The notes under the pieces: generated by a model
Databases searched by the model: none
Told to the model about the DNA's origin: nothing
What the model saw: the letters and a program-made list of their open reading frames with translations, nothing else
Translations under genes and position numbers: made by a program
Part shown: positions 12,025 to 25,033 of the stretch, piece by piece
Layout: every line of letters starts with the position of its first letter
Numbering within the stretch: the stretch's first letter is position 1
Assembly (NCBI RefSeq): GCF_910591885.1
Contig: NC_063274.1
Span: 13,290,164-13,354,163 of the forward strand
Length of the DNA: 64,000 nucleotides
Origin: Bombus terrestris
Lineage: Eukaryota > Arthropoda > Insecta > Hymenoptera > Apidae
Direction: 5' to 3'

Positions 12025-15000
12025 ATGTATACCGTCTTGTTCGTTTTATTGCAATTCGTTTTAATTTCGAACGCGCAGGATCATGTATTCATCCGAGATT
12101 ATTTTGTGTATAAAAAAGTACGAAATGTCGTAGGATTTTCATGTGGCGATATTGTAGGTAAGCAACTCTTTGCATTTGGTATTAAAGTGTTATAAAACAT
12201 CTAAAATACTGAACTGATAAATATATATGAAATAAATTAGTATTATCAGTCTCAGTTTTCTTAGAAGCTTATAAACGGCAATTCATATATTAACGAATTA
12301 TATAAAAGGAATTATCTTCTAATAGAACGTAATGTAAATGTGAAAATTCTCTCTTTGGAGAAAATGATTGTTCGAAGAAATGTAGTATCTAGGCAAATTC
12401 ATATAACGGTACGATATACAGGTGACTTCAATCTTCTGAAAACGCTAAGCACCACTGGCATATTTACGATAATAAGAAAACCCAGCGTGAAAATCGACTT
12501 CCGTAGGTTTATGAGAAGCGAAACTTGGACAGTAGGTGTCGTAATCGATTTGCGTTGTCGCAATGAGACCGCCGTACGAATTTTTGCTGAAGTAAGAGAA
12601 ACTTCGTTCTTCACGATTACAACGATAATCGTTTGACAATGAATATCAATTGATTTTTATTTTAATTCAGAGCTCGAAATATCGAATGTACGATTACTCA
12701 TACAATTGGTTAGTGTTGGGCTCGGATTACAATAACAGTATTCCTCTCTTGAACGATACCGCTTATAACATAGTAACGGATGTTGTTCTTGCTATAACGA
12801 ACAGAAATGGCTATGATCTGTACGATGTTTTTAATCACTGCAAATATCGTGGTGGTGCGTTAAACGTTACTGAGCTTGGTACTTGGCATCGTGAGTCCGG
12901 ATTGAAAGTTTTCTTAACGCAACCATTAATTAATAGAAGGGCCAACATGCACGGCATGAGATTAAAAATATCTGGTGTGGTGAGTCCATCTATCGATTCC
13001 TGTAGACTTTTACATTTTCTCCTGGATTTTTTTTCAATTCTTTATCAGCTGTAAACGATAGTTACACATTTTTCGGGCGGTTTTTTTTTAAAGAAAACAC
13101 AATGCACTAAAATTTTTAATTAATACATTTATCGTTTAGTTATTAATATTGAGCGTAGAAGGGATGTATAATGGAGAAACATTAACAGTTTATCAAACGT
13201 TAATTAATGCTAGTTGAAATCAATAATTATGTGTTATCCCGAATTACGTTATGCGTAGATTCAATACAGACCAAAGAATATGCGTCTCGAGGATTACATG
13301 CAAGACATAAATACGAGATCGTTGGATAGTATGCATAAATTTGTACACGCTATGATTTTGCATACCGGAGATCTTTTTAATTTCAGGTATTATATTCGAT
13401 ACTAATCGTTCGTTGACGCAGCGAATTTTATTTTTTCTTTTTTCTTTTTAGCGTCCATGCCTCGGAAATAATTTATTGGGACCGACACAGCGTGCATGGT
13501 TTGATTTTCGAATTCTTACGGTCGAATTACATCGATTTCGCTAGTAATCCAAGAATCATGGTGTCTGAACGATTGGATTACGCTACTCTAATTGGCGCAG
13601 CATGGCCAATTAGGTGAGACAATACCCGATATATTAACATAAAGGCAATAAGTAAATTATACCAAATATGTATATTTACTATTAAATGTATTAGATATAG
13701 TGAATAGTATAGTAAATGTATCGTCGATATCGATATATAAATTACGAAAATCTTATAACTTAAATTACCTACAAAAAACTTGTTTAGTCCCTCTCCGTTT
13801 AATGTCTACAACCCGAGAAATGTTCGATGATATCTAATAGGGGAATTATATCTCTGGTCAGACCCTGTTTCATGCTGCTATCGACTTCAACGAATAAGAT
13901 CAAGTTAGAAATCTTTCTGAAACCCTTCACACGGCAAACGTGGTACGTGTTTGCTGTTTTCGGATTATTTTCCATATTCGTTATGAAGATGATAATGAAT
14001 CGCGAAGATATTGGCAAGAGAGAAAAATATTCAGGAGCGGTGGTGCTGTCGATAGGAATCGTGTCCCAGCAAGGTGCATATGAAAGATATGCTAAATTAT
14101 TAAATACGTGCAAAGATCAAAATCTATTAAAACTATTTGAAATTTCGACAGGTGCAAATCTCTTGCCGAAACGTTTACCAAGCCGTATAGCGTTATTTCA
14201 AATAATTATACATAGCTGGATAATGTACAATTATTACTCTGCCAGTATTGTCTCGGCTCGATTGAGCGAACCCCTTGATATGATGGAAGATTCCGTAACT
14301 GTCCTTGCTGATAGTAATCTAAAAATTGCTGCGGAAGCCGTACCATATCTAAACTACTTTTTATACGTAAGTTTAATTACTACGTTTAAGTAAAAAACTA
14401 ATTTGTCACAAATTGAAACTTCGAATTAAATCTGACAAAGTTTTCTGGCTTTAAAATTCTATACAATCAAAACATCCTTTAAAGTGATAGGAAACATTGT
14501 CTAAGGCAAATGAAATCAATATTACGATATTAATGATATTATCAACAGAAACTGAACTGGGAATCGGATTATTTTCGCAAGAAACGCTGGGATCCTCTGC
14601 CAGAATCAAAACGATATCTGCCAATAGAAGAGGGTATCAGACAAGTCGGTCAAGGAATTTTAGCGTATCATACGGATCCTAATACAGCTTACCCTTACGT
14701 CGAAAGGATGTTCGATTCAAATAAAATCTGCGAATTGACGGAGATTCATTTGTTCAAACAATCGGTGATGGGAATGTACGCCAGTCACAATGGGCAATTC
14801 ATTGAGATAGCAAAAATAGGGTGAATAATCGTAGCATATATTTCTTTCATTTAATAATTAGATTATGTGTGTGTATGTACGAATTTTCATATATTTATGA
14901 AGTACTCAATTTATTTCATTTTGCCCATTTTGGTTTTAACGCATAAAACATATTCTTTCTATTCTAATATAATTTAATTATGGAAATATGTCAATGTTGC

Positions 15001-15572
15001 TAAACTGTTAGTTACACAAATACAAAAATACATTCGAATCTCTGCTTGACTTTCATTTCTACTAAATGTTTCGACAACTAAAGAGTTGTCTTCATAAAAA
15101 TATAAATTTCTTTACTTAATTATTAATTTACTTAATTATTAATTTACTTAATTTACTTTAATCTGTACTTAATATTTTAAAACTAACTTACTTGTCTTTT
15201 CTTAAGGTTGACAAAGATGTTTAATACTGGCCTTCGTAATCGGCAAATCAAGCATTGGTCGTCGAGGAAGCCACAGTGTCAATCCGACACTTTGTCCACA
15301 AGGAGCATCACGATCTACGAAACTGCTCCGGCTTTGATTTTATTAGCATTCGGAATGCTCGTAGCTGGAATCATTTGCATCGTAGAAAATATTATTTATA
15401 ATCATAAGATGAAGTGAGTTATTTCACTTTGTGCACGATCGTAAATATGGATATAAAAATTTATTTTATGCTTCATAGGAGTATGAAGAAAAGAGCACGA
15501 AAGAGAAGCGAAACGAAAGGAAGTTTCAGCAGTGGCAACAGCAGACGTAACTTATTAGATATAAATCCATAA
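12025..15572 (+). CDS. Ir75: Ionotropic receptor, Ir75-type, second tandem copy (10 exons, 633 aa)
   Basis: Exons: 12025-12157, 12422-12591, 12671-12979, 13259-13386, 13452-13613, 13862-14073, 14152-14366, 14549-14820, 15207-15413, 15479-15572 (1902 nt). Start chosen at 12025 because it begins the signal peptide; an in-frame ATG at 11971 would put a charged stretch in front. Same layout as copy 1: S1 half with SERLDYATLIGAAWPIR (retained Arg-Leu pair), PCFML before M1, IVSQQG at the pore (369-372 for SQQG), PSRIA and YNYYSAS in M3, S2 in exon 8 with AYHTD and ICELTE, M4 in exon 9, then a short basic cytoplasmic tail in exon 10 (KKRARKR). Exons 3, 4, 5 and 7 have exactly the same lengths as in copy 1. 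The 78-nt intron 14074-14151 has no in-frame stop, so its retention would insert 26 residues between pore and M3. AATAAA at 15657-15662 is a good 3' end. Confidence 0.85.
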
Positions 15573-15991
15573 TATTCGTATTGGTTTCTGATTCGATAAA
15601 AAAGTAGAATTTCGATTAGTATGCTATTTCGATTAACTTATAAAATTAAAAAATGAAATAAAAGAACTAGTTATATAATGTATATATTTGTTTGCAAGGG
15701 ATCAACTTTCATTCTGACATACAGATTGTAAATTTTGGGATATAAATAAAATTAGTCGATTGACTATTCATCTGATATAGTCATTATCGGATATTACTAG
15801 ACTACCATGCTATAAAACAGTTCAGAATCACGAGCGGTTTCGTTTTCTAAACCTATCATATCAAACCTGACATGTTTTCTCATGAAAAATAAAAGAACGG
15901 AAAGGGAGAACTGCCAGGGACTGTAGCACGAATACTCCACTTGTAGTCGTTCGATTTGCAATCGTGAATAAAGGCTAACAACAGTAGTGTC
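15573..15991. other. Intergenic between receptor copies 2 and 3
   Basis: Contains the AATAAA at 15657-15662 for copy 2 and then about 330 bases of upstream sequence for copy 3. No coding exon seen. Confidence 0.45.
15657..15662 (+). terminator. Polyadenylation signal of receptor copy 2
   Basis: AATAAA 85 nt after the stop codon of copy 2, with GT- and T-rich sequence downstream (tgtatatatttgtttg). Confidence 0.5.
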
Positions 15992-18900
15992 ATGCACTTT
16001 TACAATTTCTTTTATTTACAGTTAATCGTTGCGCTGTACGCAAGCAAAATAGATATGATTCGTGATTATTTCGTTTTTAAGAATGTTGGTAGAGTGGCTG
16101 GATTTTCCTGCGGAGAGATCGAAAGTAGGTAGTTTTCATTCTATGAAGTAAGTTTCTCAATTTTTTAAAATAAAATAGTATCTTTAAAAGAGCAAACATT
16201 AAATAAAAGATAATTCAAACGTATCGTTTTAAATATTATTACATTCTCAGATTTGTCAGATTTGTTTTGATTTAAAATTATTTTTATATTCAGAAAATTG
16301 AAATTATCGATTGAAAAATACTTTTTGGTTCAAGACCATTTCGTGACAATTCATACGCATAATTAAACAACAATTTCATTACGTATTATTTCATACACAT
16401 TCGTATATTTTCGTTCCATTTTTAAAATTACACCGTGCATAATGAATATTTACATGCAGATGATTATCGGATCGTTAAACTTCTCAATGATGCTGGGATT
16501 GGGGTGTCTGTAAGTCAATTTGCATCGACAATCGATATATCCCGATTTTTGCACAGCATTTATTGGAATTTAGGTATATTATTGGACCTACAGTGCTCAA
16601 TCTCGGACAAAGATGTAATGGAACTTTTCTACGAGGTATTATATTGCTTAAATCATGTTACACTTCCTACATTTGGAAATTGATACACAAAAATTACTAT
16701 TTAGACCTCGACCCATTACATGTTTGATCATTTGCATCAATGGTTGATCCTGGGAGAAAATATGAGCCATACCGTCAACTTATTAAACGAAAGTACATTT
16801 AGTATCATCACGGATATCGCAATTGCTATACCAAGGGATGATGAGTACATTTTATATGACGTATACAATCATTGCGAATCTTGCGGTGGTTTATTAAATG
16901 TTACGGAACTTGGTACCTGGTCTAAGAACGATGGATTACGGATTACTCTGCGGTCAAATAAATTTTCCAGAAGATGGAATTATCATAGGATGAAGATCAA
17001 GATTGCTGGTGTTGTAAGTTGAAATAAATATATCTAAAAATATTACATTGCTTAGATAGTAAGATATTAATTTTGTAAAATTAATATAAATTAAACCCTT
17101 AAAGGATTAAACAGATGCAATATAACATTTACATTTAGAAATTCATTGTTTAAAAAATTTATTTAGATCCATTTACCTTCGTGATACTTTTATACATAGG
17201 TAACAGCTAAACCTAAGAATCAAGATTTGGTGGAATATCTGCGAGAAAAAAATGCTATACGCACGGACAATTGGTCTAAGTTTGGATTTGCTATCATGGA
17301 ACACGTTGGAGATCAATTCAATTTCACGTAATTTTTCAACATCTTCAGATTATATAATGTTATGATTTTATACAATATTATGGTCTTCTTCGTCTATTAC
17401 ATAACTTATTTTTAGCTTTGAGGTGATAAAACTGGATCATTGGAACAAAAATGATAGCAGTTTTGGACCATTGATAGCTGGCCTTCGCGATGACATCTAT
17501 CACATGGGATATTTTCCATCGATTTTGACTGTCGAAAGACTCAATTATGTAAATGTAATTACGCAAGTTTGGCCCGCAAGGTACTATAGCAATACTTATA
17601 CTATACTTTTTATACATACATATATTTTTCAAGTCAAGTTATGAAAAAATACATTGAGCATTACAAATATTTTTAATCAATAATATGCAGTATGTGAAAG
17701 TATAAAATAATTCTTTAAATATGTTTTACAGAACCTGCTTTATGTTTCTTACTGTACCTTCGTCAAAAGTGGACATGAACCTAATATTTAGACCATTCTC
17801 ACGAAATGTTTGGTACATGATCCTTTTATTAATAATCGTCATAATTTTCGCTATGTGGACAATTTTTAAACTCGAAAAAGATGCTGTTTACTCTGATCAT
17901 GGGTCCACAATTCTTATTATTGCCGCTGCATTAAGTCAACAGGGTCTGTTAATAAAAAATTTGTTATAAATCTTATAACATTGTTCGTATAATAATGTTC
18001 ATTTACTAAAATGGAATAAAAAATGGAACTTATATTTTAATTACAGGATTACCATTTATTAGCAATCAATCTTCTAGTCGTGTTGCTTTTTTTCACATAA
18101 TGATCTTTGGTCTACTTGTATATAATTATTACTCAGCAGCAATAGTATCCAGCCGATTGAATGCACCATTAGATAAAATGAACGATTCATTGTACTCATT
18201 AGTAAAAAGTAAAATGAGTCTTGCAGCGTTTAAGGATATATATTTCAGTGTTTTATTGCAAGTGAGTTTTAATTTTGTATGCTACTGAAAACAAACTTTT
18301 GTTTGTAATTTCGTTTCTATCATATGGATAGTTAAATATTAATTATTCATAACCGGAAAAATGTTTCCAGTCTCCTGCGGAAGATGTTCAATATTTTAAG
18401 AAACACTGGGAAACTATACCGCAAAAGAAAAGATTTCTTTCGATAGAGGATGGTATGAAAAAAATGAAGAACTTAAGATTTGCTTATCACGCGGAGCCCG
18501 ATAACGTTTATCCATTCATAGATCGTAATTTTGATAAAGAAATGATTTGTCAGCTTACCGAGGTACATTTACTTCATCCTTGTTCGCTAGGTTTATGGTC
18601 AACACAACATAGTCCGTTTCAAGAAATAACAAAAATAGGGTAAGAAAACTTCATAAGTATAAGTCCACAAAAGTTACATGTAGTATATATTTTTCTAAAC
18701 GGTTTAGTAATTACATAATTGTTGTTGTAGTATTCTTAAAATATCCACTTCAGGGATTCGGAAGCGAGAAGTATCACGTTGGAGTTACAGAAAACCTTAT
18801 TGCAACAAAGATAAATATCATGTATCTAGTGTAACTATTCATGAAGCGATACCAGTTATACTTGTTTTATGTTTTGGCATCATTTTATCAGCTGTTATTT

Positions 18901-19079
18901 GTTTCATAGAAAATGTAGTTTTCTGCAAATTAAGCACAAAACAGGAACAAATAAAAAAATTTGGAAGTCGATTAAAAAAACGTAATCAGAAAAATATTGC
19001 ACCAGGGATTAAAACTACGGTAAAGACAAAAGTAGCTATTCGTGTAACTAACAAAAAAAAAATTCTTTCTAATAAATAA
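15992..19079 (+). CDS. Ir75: Ionotropic receptor, Ir75-type, third tandem copy (9 exons, 651 aa)
   Basis: Exons: 15992-16124, 16460-16635, 16705-17013, 17200-17327, 17416-17580, 17732-17943, 18047-18261, 18371-18639, 18731-19079 (1956 nt). Start at 15992 gives the same 133-nt first exon as copy 2 and a hydrophobic leader (MHFYNFFYLQLIVALYAS); a second in-frame ATG at 16055 would remove the leader. Seen: S1 half with VERLNYVNVITQVWPAR, TCFMF before M1, ALSQQG at the pore (SQQG 372-375), SSRVA and YNYYSAA in M3, S2 with AYHAE and ICQLTE, and M4 before FIEN. Exons 3, 4 and 7 match copies 1 and 2 in length. The last intron found in copies 1 and 2 is absent; exon 9 runs on into a long Lys/Arg-rich cytoplasmic tail of about 60 residues. 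The gene ends 272 bp from the convergent MetRS gene. Confidence 0.85.
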
Positions 19080-19285
19080 AAATTTTAATTAGAAAATAAA
19101 TGAATTATGTTACTCCTTTACCTTTGGTCAAAGAAGTTATGTAAGTTACAATTTTATAACTTTTTTCCCGATGTACAAATTAATTTTATTAAATAAACTA
19201 TATGGATTACATTACTTAAATGTGAAAATACTATGTGGTATTATTCCGAAGTGCGTACGTTGCAATAAAAAATGTATAATGACTT

Positions 19286-19291
19286 TTTATT
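19286..19291 (-). terminator. Polyadenylation signal of MetRS
   Basis: AATAAA on the minus strand about 60 nt beyond the MetRS stop codon. Confidence 0.4.
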
Positions 19292-19351
19292 ATATGAAAC
19301 CTCCATAGATTTTAATGATGTGAAATGTATACATATTGATTAGCAATTAGC

Positions 19352-22300
19352 TTATTTCTTTTTCTTCGACTTTTTGTCAGTCGGAGCTGCAGCTGTTCCA
19401 GTGAGATCTCCTAATTGTTTTTTGAGTTTCAATAATTTTTCTACTTCTGGTTGCCATACAGATCTTTCTTCTTTAGCTTTCAATTGACGTACAAGATCGC
19501 CCTAAAAATAGAAACATCAATTGCACAAAAAAAAAAAGAATAATTGAAAAATTAAACATTTAATAAGATCATAAATATAATATTTTATTGTACCTGTTTA
19601 GCGATGGCCGCTTCCAAACTTGCTACATCCATTGCAACATCTCCATTTTGTTCAGGTACCAAAACCGTTTCAGGTTTTTTACTTTGCGATTCAGGGGATT
19701 TATTTTTTTCATTTATGAGATCAGGAAGCTTTTTTTTTAAAGCTGAGAAAATTTGAATTTGACTGGATGGCCATCCACTTTTATCGAACTTGGCCTTTAG
19801 TTTTTTAACTTTGTTGTCCTAAAAATAAAGAAATGTATAACATATGTGACTGCATTAAATTTAGCAAAATTGCTTAAAAAATTCACCAACCAATTCTGCA
19901 ATTGCACCATCCAATGATTTTACATCTCCGTGTCCACTGCTACTTGTAGTTTCTTGCTTACCAGCATACTTTTTTCTTAATATTTCTACATCTTTATCCT
20001 CTATTTTTTTAAATAGCGGAGATGGTTTACCAATTTTGTGTCCCACGGGAAGTATGCTTGTGATAACATCAGGTATATAGCCATAGTTACTAGTTTGCAA
20101 TCCTAATTGGGATCTTAATTCGCGGGCGGTGCATGGCATGAACGGAGCCAAAAGGGCTGATAAAAGACATGCCAAGTTACAGCAAATACCGATGATCGTT
20201 CCAGCTCTTTTTCTACAAACAACAGAAAAATGCACAAAATTACGCTATGTTTAAACTAAAAACAATGACGCCACTTAGTTCTATTAAGCGAGTGTTATTC
20301 ATAAGTACTGTAACAGACCTGTACAACACAATTTAATATATGAAAGTTGATTAACAGTCACAGTCAATTAACAGGACTTACTTTACAGCATAAAATTAAG
20401 TCATGTAACAGCAACATAAATCATGTAATCCTCACTGAACAAGGGTACCTAGGAAATAAAGATATTCTAATCTCTAATATAATAAATTATTTTACATGAT
20501 ATAAATTCCCACTAATTGAAACGAAAGTAACAAAATAAAATGGGGACAGCATGCAACAAAAATTGAAGATTTAATGGCTTAAATATACAAAATATTTGTA
20601 TGAAGACATGTAAAGGCCTATAGTACACTTACGCATAATCTCATTATGTAATTAAAACGGACATAGCACTTACTTATCGTTATCTGTTCCTTTAATTTTC
20701 ACCCATGGCTCTTGGAATTGCATGTATTGATTTCCATGTTTTGAAATTGCTAAAACGTTTTTCAAACCATCACGTAATTTAGCTTGTTCCAAAGCATGTA
20801 TATAAGATGATAATTCACGCTGAGCTAATACCAGTAATATTAAGTCATCTTCCTGAAGTTCTATTGGTGGTATCTTAGAATCAAAGTATTTTTCCGCAAA
20901 TACTAGAGCCCTATTTATTAAAAGCAGTCTTTGAAAACACTACTAAAAATAGAAATCAGAATTCATACCGTTTAGCATAAAAAAATAAATACCTATTAAC
21001 AAAATTTCCAAAATTGTTTAATAATTCACTATTATTTTTAGTCGCTAAATCCACCCAATTAAAATTCGAATCTTGCGTTTCGGGTCTAACATATGCAAGA
21101 TAAAATCGCCAAACATCAGCCGGTATACCTGTATCCCTAGCATCAGTTCCAAATACTCCGATACCTCTCGATTTAGAAAATTTTGTATCTTCATAATTGA
21201 GGTATTCTAGAACCAGGTTAAATCATTAATAATTAATTGTTTATATAGAAAAGTACTTAACAATACATTGTTCTTTTGTCTTTAATATATTAAATGCATA
21301 CCTGTTGCCATTAAATGTTTCATCAATGTATAACCTTCATTAGCTGCTAATAAATAAGCAGGGAACATAATTGCGTGAAATGGAACATTGTCCTTTGCCA
21401 TAAATTGGTATAGATCAACTTGTACATCCGTTGGCTTCCACCATTGTCGGTATTCCTTCGTATATCTTTTTGTAATACTGATATAACCAAAAGGAGCGTC
21501 GAACCAAACGTAAAATACTTTATTTTCAAAACCTTTTACTGGAACAGGTATTCCCCATTTTAAATCTCTTGTTATACATCGTGGTTTAAGTCCATCACGT
21601 AGCCACGGTTTTGCAACCACTTTTGCAACGCTTGACCATCCCTTTTCTACTGTTGAGGACCATTCTTTTAACTTGTTTTCTAGCTGCAAAGTGATATTTT
21701 CTTCATTGAAATATGATACACTTATAATAAATAATGTCATAGGTATCATAAAGAAATTCTTACCTTCGGTAAATCTAAGAAGAATTGTTGCGACTTTTTA
21801 ACAATAGGTCTATTACTACATACTTTACATCGCGGAGATACAAGATCCGTTGCATTCACCAAATGACCGCATCCATCACACTGATCGCCACGTGCATCTT
21901 CATATTTACACCTTGGACAAGTTCCTTCTACAAATCTATCGGCCAAGAACCTATCACAGGACTCGCACAGAAGCTGGTCTACAGTTTCACTTAATACATA
22001 TCCTTCTGATTTAATTTTTAAGAAAAATGATTGTACAATTCTGGAATATAAAATATTATATTACTTAATAGCTAAATAAATTGTATTTTAAATCAATTAA
22101 GCAGCTAATACGAGTTTCATCTTACTCTGTTTGTTCTGGTGTAGTAGTACGACCAAAATAGTCAAACCCAATATTAAACCATCGATAAACATCATTATGT
22201 ATGTCAAAAAATTTATCACAAATATTTTGGGGTGTCGTTTTCTCTTCCAAAGCTTTAGCTTCTGTAGCAGTACCATATTCGTCAGTACCACTAAAAATTT

Positions 22301-24222
22301 ATGTCATTTTTATTATAAATGATTATTTAATTTTTATATTATATCATGTGGAAAAAAGAGGTATGTACCTAATAAAAAGGGTATTATAGTTTCTTTGTCT
22401 GCAATATCTGTAAAGAAGAAAGTTATTTAAAAATATGTATATTTGTGTGATACTATTATAAGACCTACTTATTATGAAACACACCGGGCAAAAATATCAG
22501 CAGAAAGAACACAACCAATAATATTTCCTAAATGAGGAACATTGTTGACATAAGGTAATGCTGATGTTATTAAAATATTCTTTTCTCCTTTTTTTGGCAA
22601 CCTAAAAATTATAGATAAATTTATATTAATTGCGCATTTATTATTTTTTTTAAGATAAAATCATTTATATGTACATTCAAACTTACACAGGATAAGGAAA
22701 GTTCTTTACATCGGGATATGATCTAGAAGACCAATTGCTTGAAATATTTTGTATTTCTTCCTGACTAACTGCTTCCATTTCTTTTTCTTTAGTTGGACTA
22801 AGCTGCAACTAATAGTTGACATCAGATGTAAAAAAATATGAAGTATATACATATTAATAGCAAACTTACATCAGCTGGTTTAGAAGGTTTAGGATTTGAA
22901 TTAGCATTAACAGGAAACCAAGATACAGCTTGAATACTGAAAATTGCTTTTGAGCCTCTTTCAAATTTGTATTCTTCAATGGAATCCTAGAACAATCAAA
23001 TATACAAATATTACTAACTTTGACACTAATATCAATATAAACTTTGAAATTAACGATAAAAGACCTGTATAACTGGCAGCAATTCAATACTGGATATCCA
23101 ATTTTTAATTGATAAATATTCTTTATTTAATTCATTTCCAATTTCTGTGGCCATTACTGTAGACCATAGAGTTACCCAAATACATATATCTGCCAATGAT
23201 AAGTCATTATTATCCTAAAATAATTTCAATAAAATTTTAATTTTGTGACAATAATTTGATTAACATCACACTAAAGCTATTTTATTATGAATTACCTTAA
23301 TTAAGTACTGTTTGTCTTCTAACGCATTATTAAGTTCTCTTAATAAGGACCATAAACATGACTTTTGTGTGGTTTTGTAAATCCCTGTATTACCATAAAA
23401 TGCTATAGCTGGCTGTAAAGTATATGATGTTTATAGTATTTCATTAATTTATATTATTATATACATAAACACTCATAATTAATTTATTATTCTTTACCTG
23501 TAACTGAGATATTTCCCATTCCAACCATTTATTATTAAGAATTTTTGACTCTTGAGATGAAGAAGGTACTATGAGCTGCATTGCTGCATTAGTACTAAAT
23601 AGTACTAACCCAGATGAAAGTTCAATAGAAGGTAAACGGCTCAAAAAGCCAACTATACATAAAATAAGAAAACTCACTTTATATTAACTGATATACTGAA
23701 ATGATTTAAAAATCACAATAAACCTCTGGTTTAAGTGGTCAATTTAAATTATATTTTTTCATTGAATATATGATTTATAATACCAAAAACCATTTTCTGG
23801 TGTCATGTAACGATTATTGAATGAACAATCATCGAACAACAAAATATACCTACTTTAATAGTAAGATGTTATTCCAAATCGAAATCAAAATATTTTATCA
23901 GTCTAATTTCAAGGATAGCAAGATAATGATATTGAAACATATGATAAATACATATATATTAAACTCTGCTAATTAAAAATTTTAGATTGTTTAAAAAATT
24001 TATAAAAGGTCAATGGATTTTAAAATGATGAAAGCAACCTACAAGTGAAACAAACATATGGTATTTCATCATATGATCAGAAATCGAATTACTTGGGGCG
24101 GAAACATTAAATTTCTTACCTTTTGGCTGTACCGTTTTTACGGTAACCGCATGTTGTGCTACTTTAGCTGCAATTACTAGCTTTAAAGTATTCGGATTGC
24201 CCTCGTTCGTTGAAATATTCAT
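19352..24222 (-). CDS. MetRS: Methionyl-tRNA synthetase, cytoplasmic (16 exons, 963 aa)
   Basis: Exons in transcript order: 24222-24120, 23652-23498, 23412-23296, 23214-23065, 22986-22870, 22808-22687, 22601-22485, 22407-22369, 22290-22126, 22040-21764, 21683-21302, 21206-20993, 20910-20674, 20212-19891, 19818-19594, 19501-19352 (2892 nt). Class I synthetase that charges tRNA-Met. Seen: an N-terminal GST-like region (about 1-240), the HIGH-type motif HLGN at 278-281, SGTDEYGTATEAKA, a zinc-knuckle region with CESC, CPRC, CDGC and CKVC, VWFDAP, the KMSKS-type motif KFSKS at 590-594, an anticodon-binding helical part, then two WHEP-like repeats (about 831-880 and 905-955) and a Lys-rich end. 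The family in animals usually has one WHEP; two is unusual. The donor after exon 14 (gttggt) is weak but is set by alignment of the two repeats. A tttatt (AATAAA on the gene strand) lies at 19286-19291. Divergent from the sulfatase gene. Confidence 0.93.
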
Positions 24223-25033
24223 TTTTATTAATAAGTTAATAAATATTCACAATAAATAGATGAAAATATTTTCAGCACACAACCGACACATGTGAGCGAC
24301 AAGTAAATGCAGTCTGTAAGCAGATACCATGAACAATTTCACAGCACATTGCCAATCTATTCGAAACTAACCTCATTCTACTAACCTCAAAAGTTTAAAT
24401 ACACTTTGTCATTTATATCACTTGTTTAACAAACCATTAGAATGTTTTTGGTTACGTAGAACGAAATCACACAACGAATAATTGTTCATTCGTTTAATAT
24501 AATGTAATATAAAATTGAAAATACACTAAATGACAGTTGGTAATACCGAAAGTTGTTATTGCATCTACGAGCATTTTAATTCTAATATTTAACATTCATT
24601 GTAAGAACTTTTTGCTAATAGTCTATAAATTTAAGCACAGTGACAGTTTTATCTTTAAATATTTTTCTTTCATACAGTACTTAATAAATATTTTCATACA
24701 TAGCTACATATAGGTACAAATTTAGTGAATAGTGGTGTCCTCTGGCGTGATTTGTATATATTATTAAGGAGAATTTGATTCTGTAGTGAAGTTTGATCAA
24801 ATTTAACATTTGAATTCTACAGCAATTTTAATTTATTATTAATATTACTTAATGTCAAATGATATATAACATAGAATATAAATTTAATTTACATAATATT
24901 TCTTATAACAGTTTTTCTTATAAAATTTTATTTTTTCTTGTAAATCGTGTGAAATAAGTTTAGGGGAATACCCTTATTTCTATTTATATCTTGCATTTTT
25001 ATGTATTTTCAATTATTTAGAATTTAAAAGGAA
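24223..25033. promoter_or_regulatory. Shared divergent promoter region of MetRS and the sulfatase gene
   Basis: An 811-bp gap separates the two start codons, which face away from each other. It must hold both 5' UTRs and promoters. No coding sequence seen and no clear TATA element assigned. Both genes are housekeeping types, so a shared bidirectional promoter is a reasonable inference. Confidence 0.5.
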
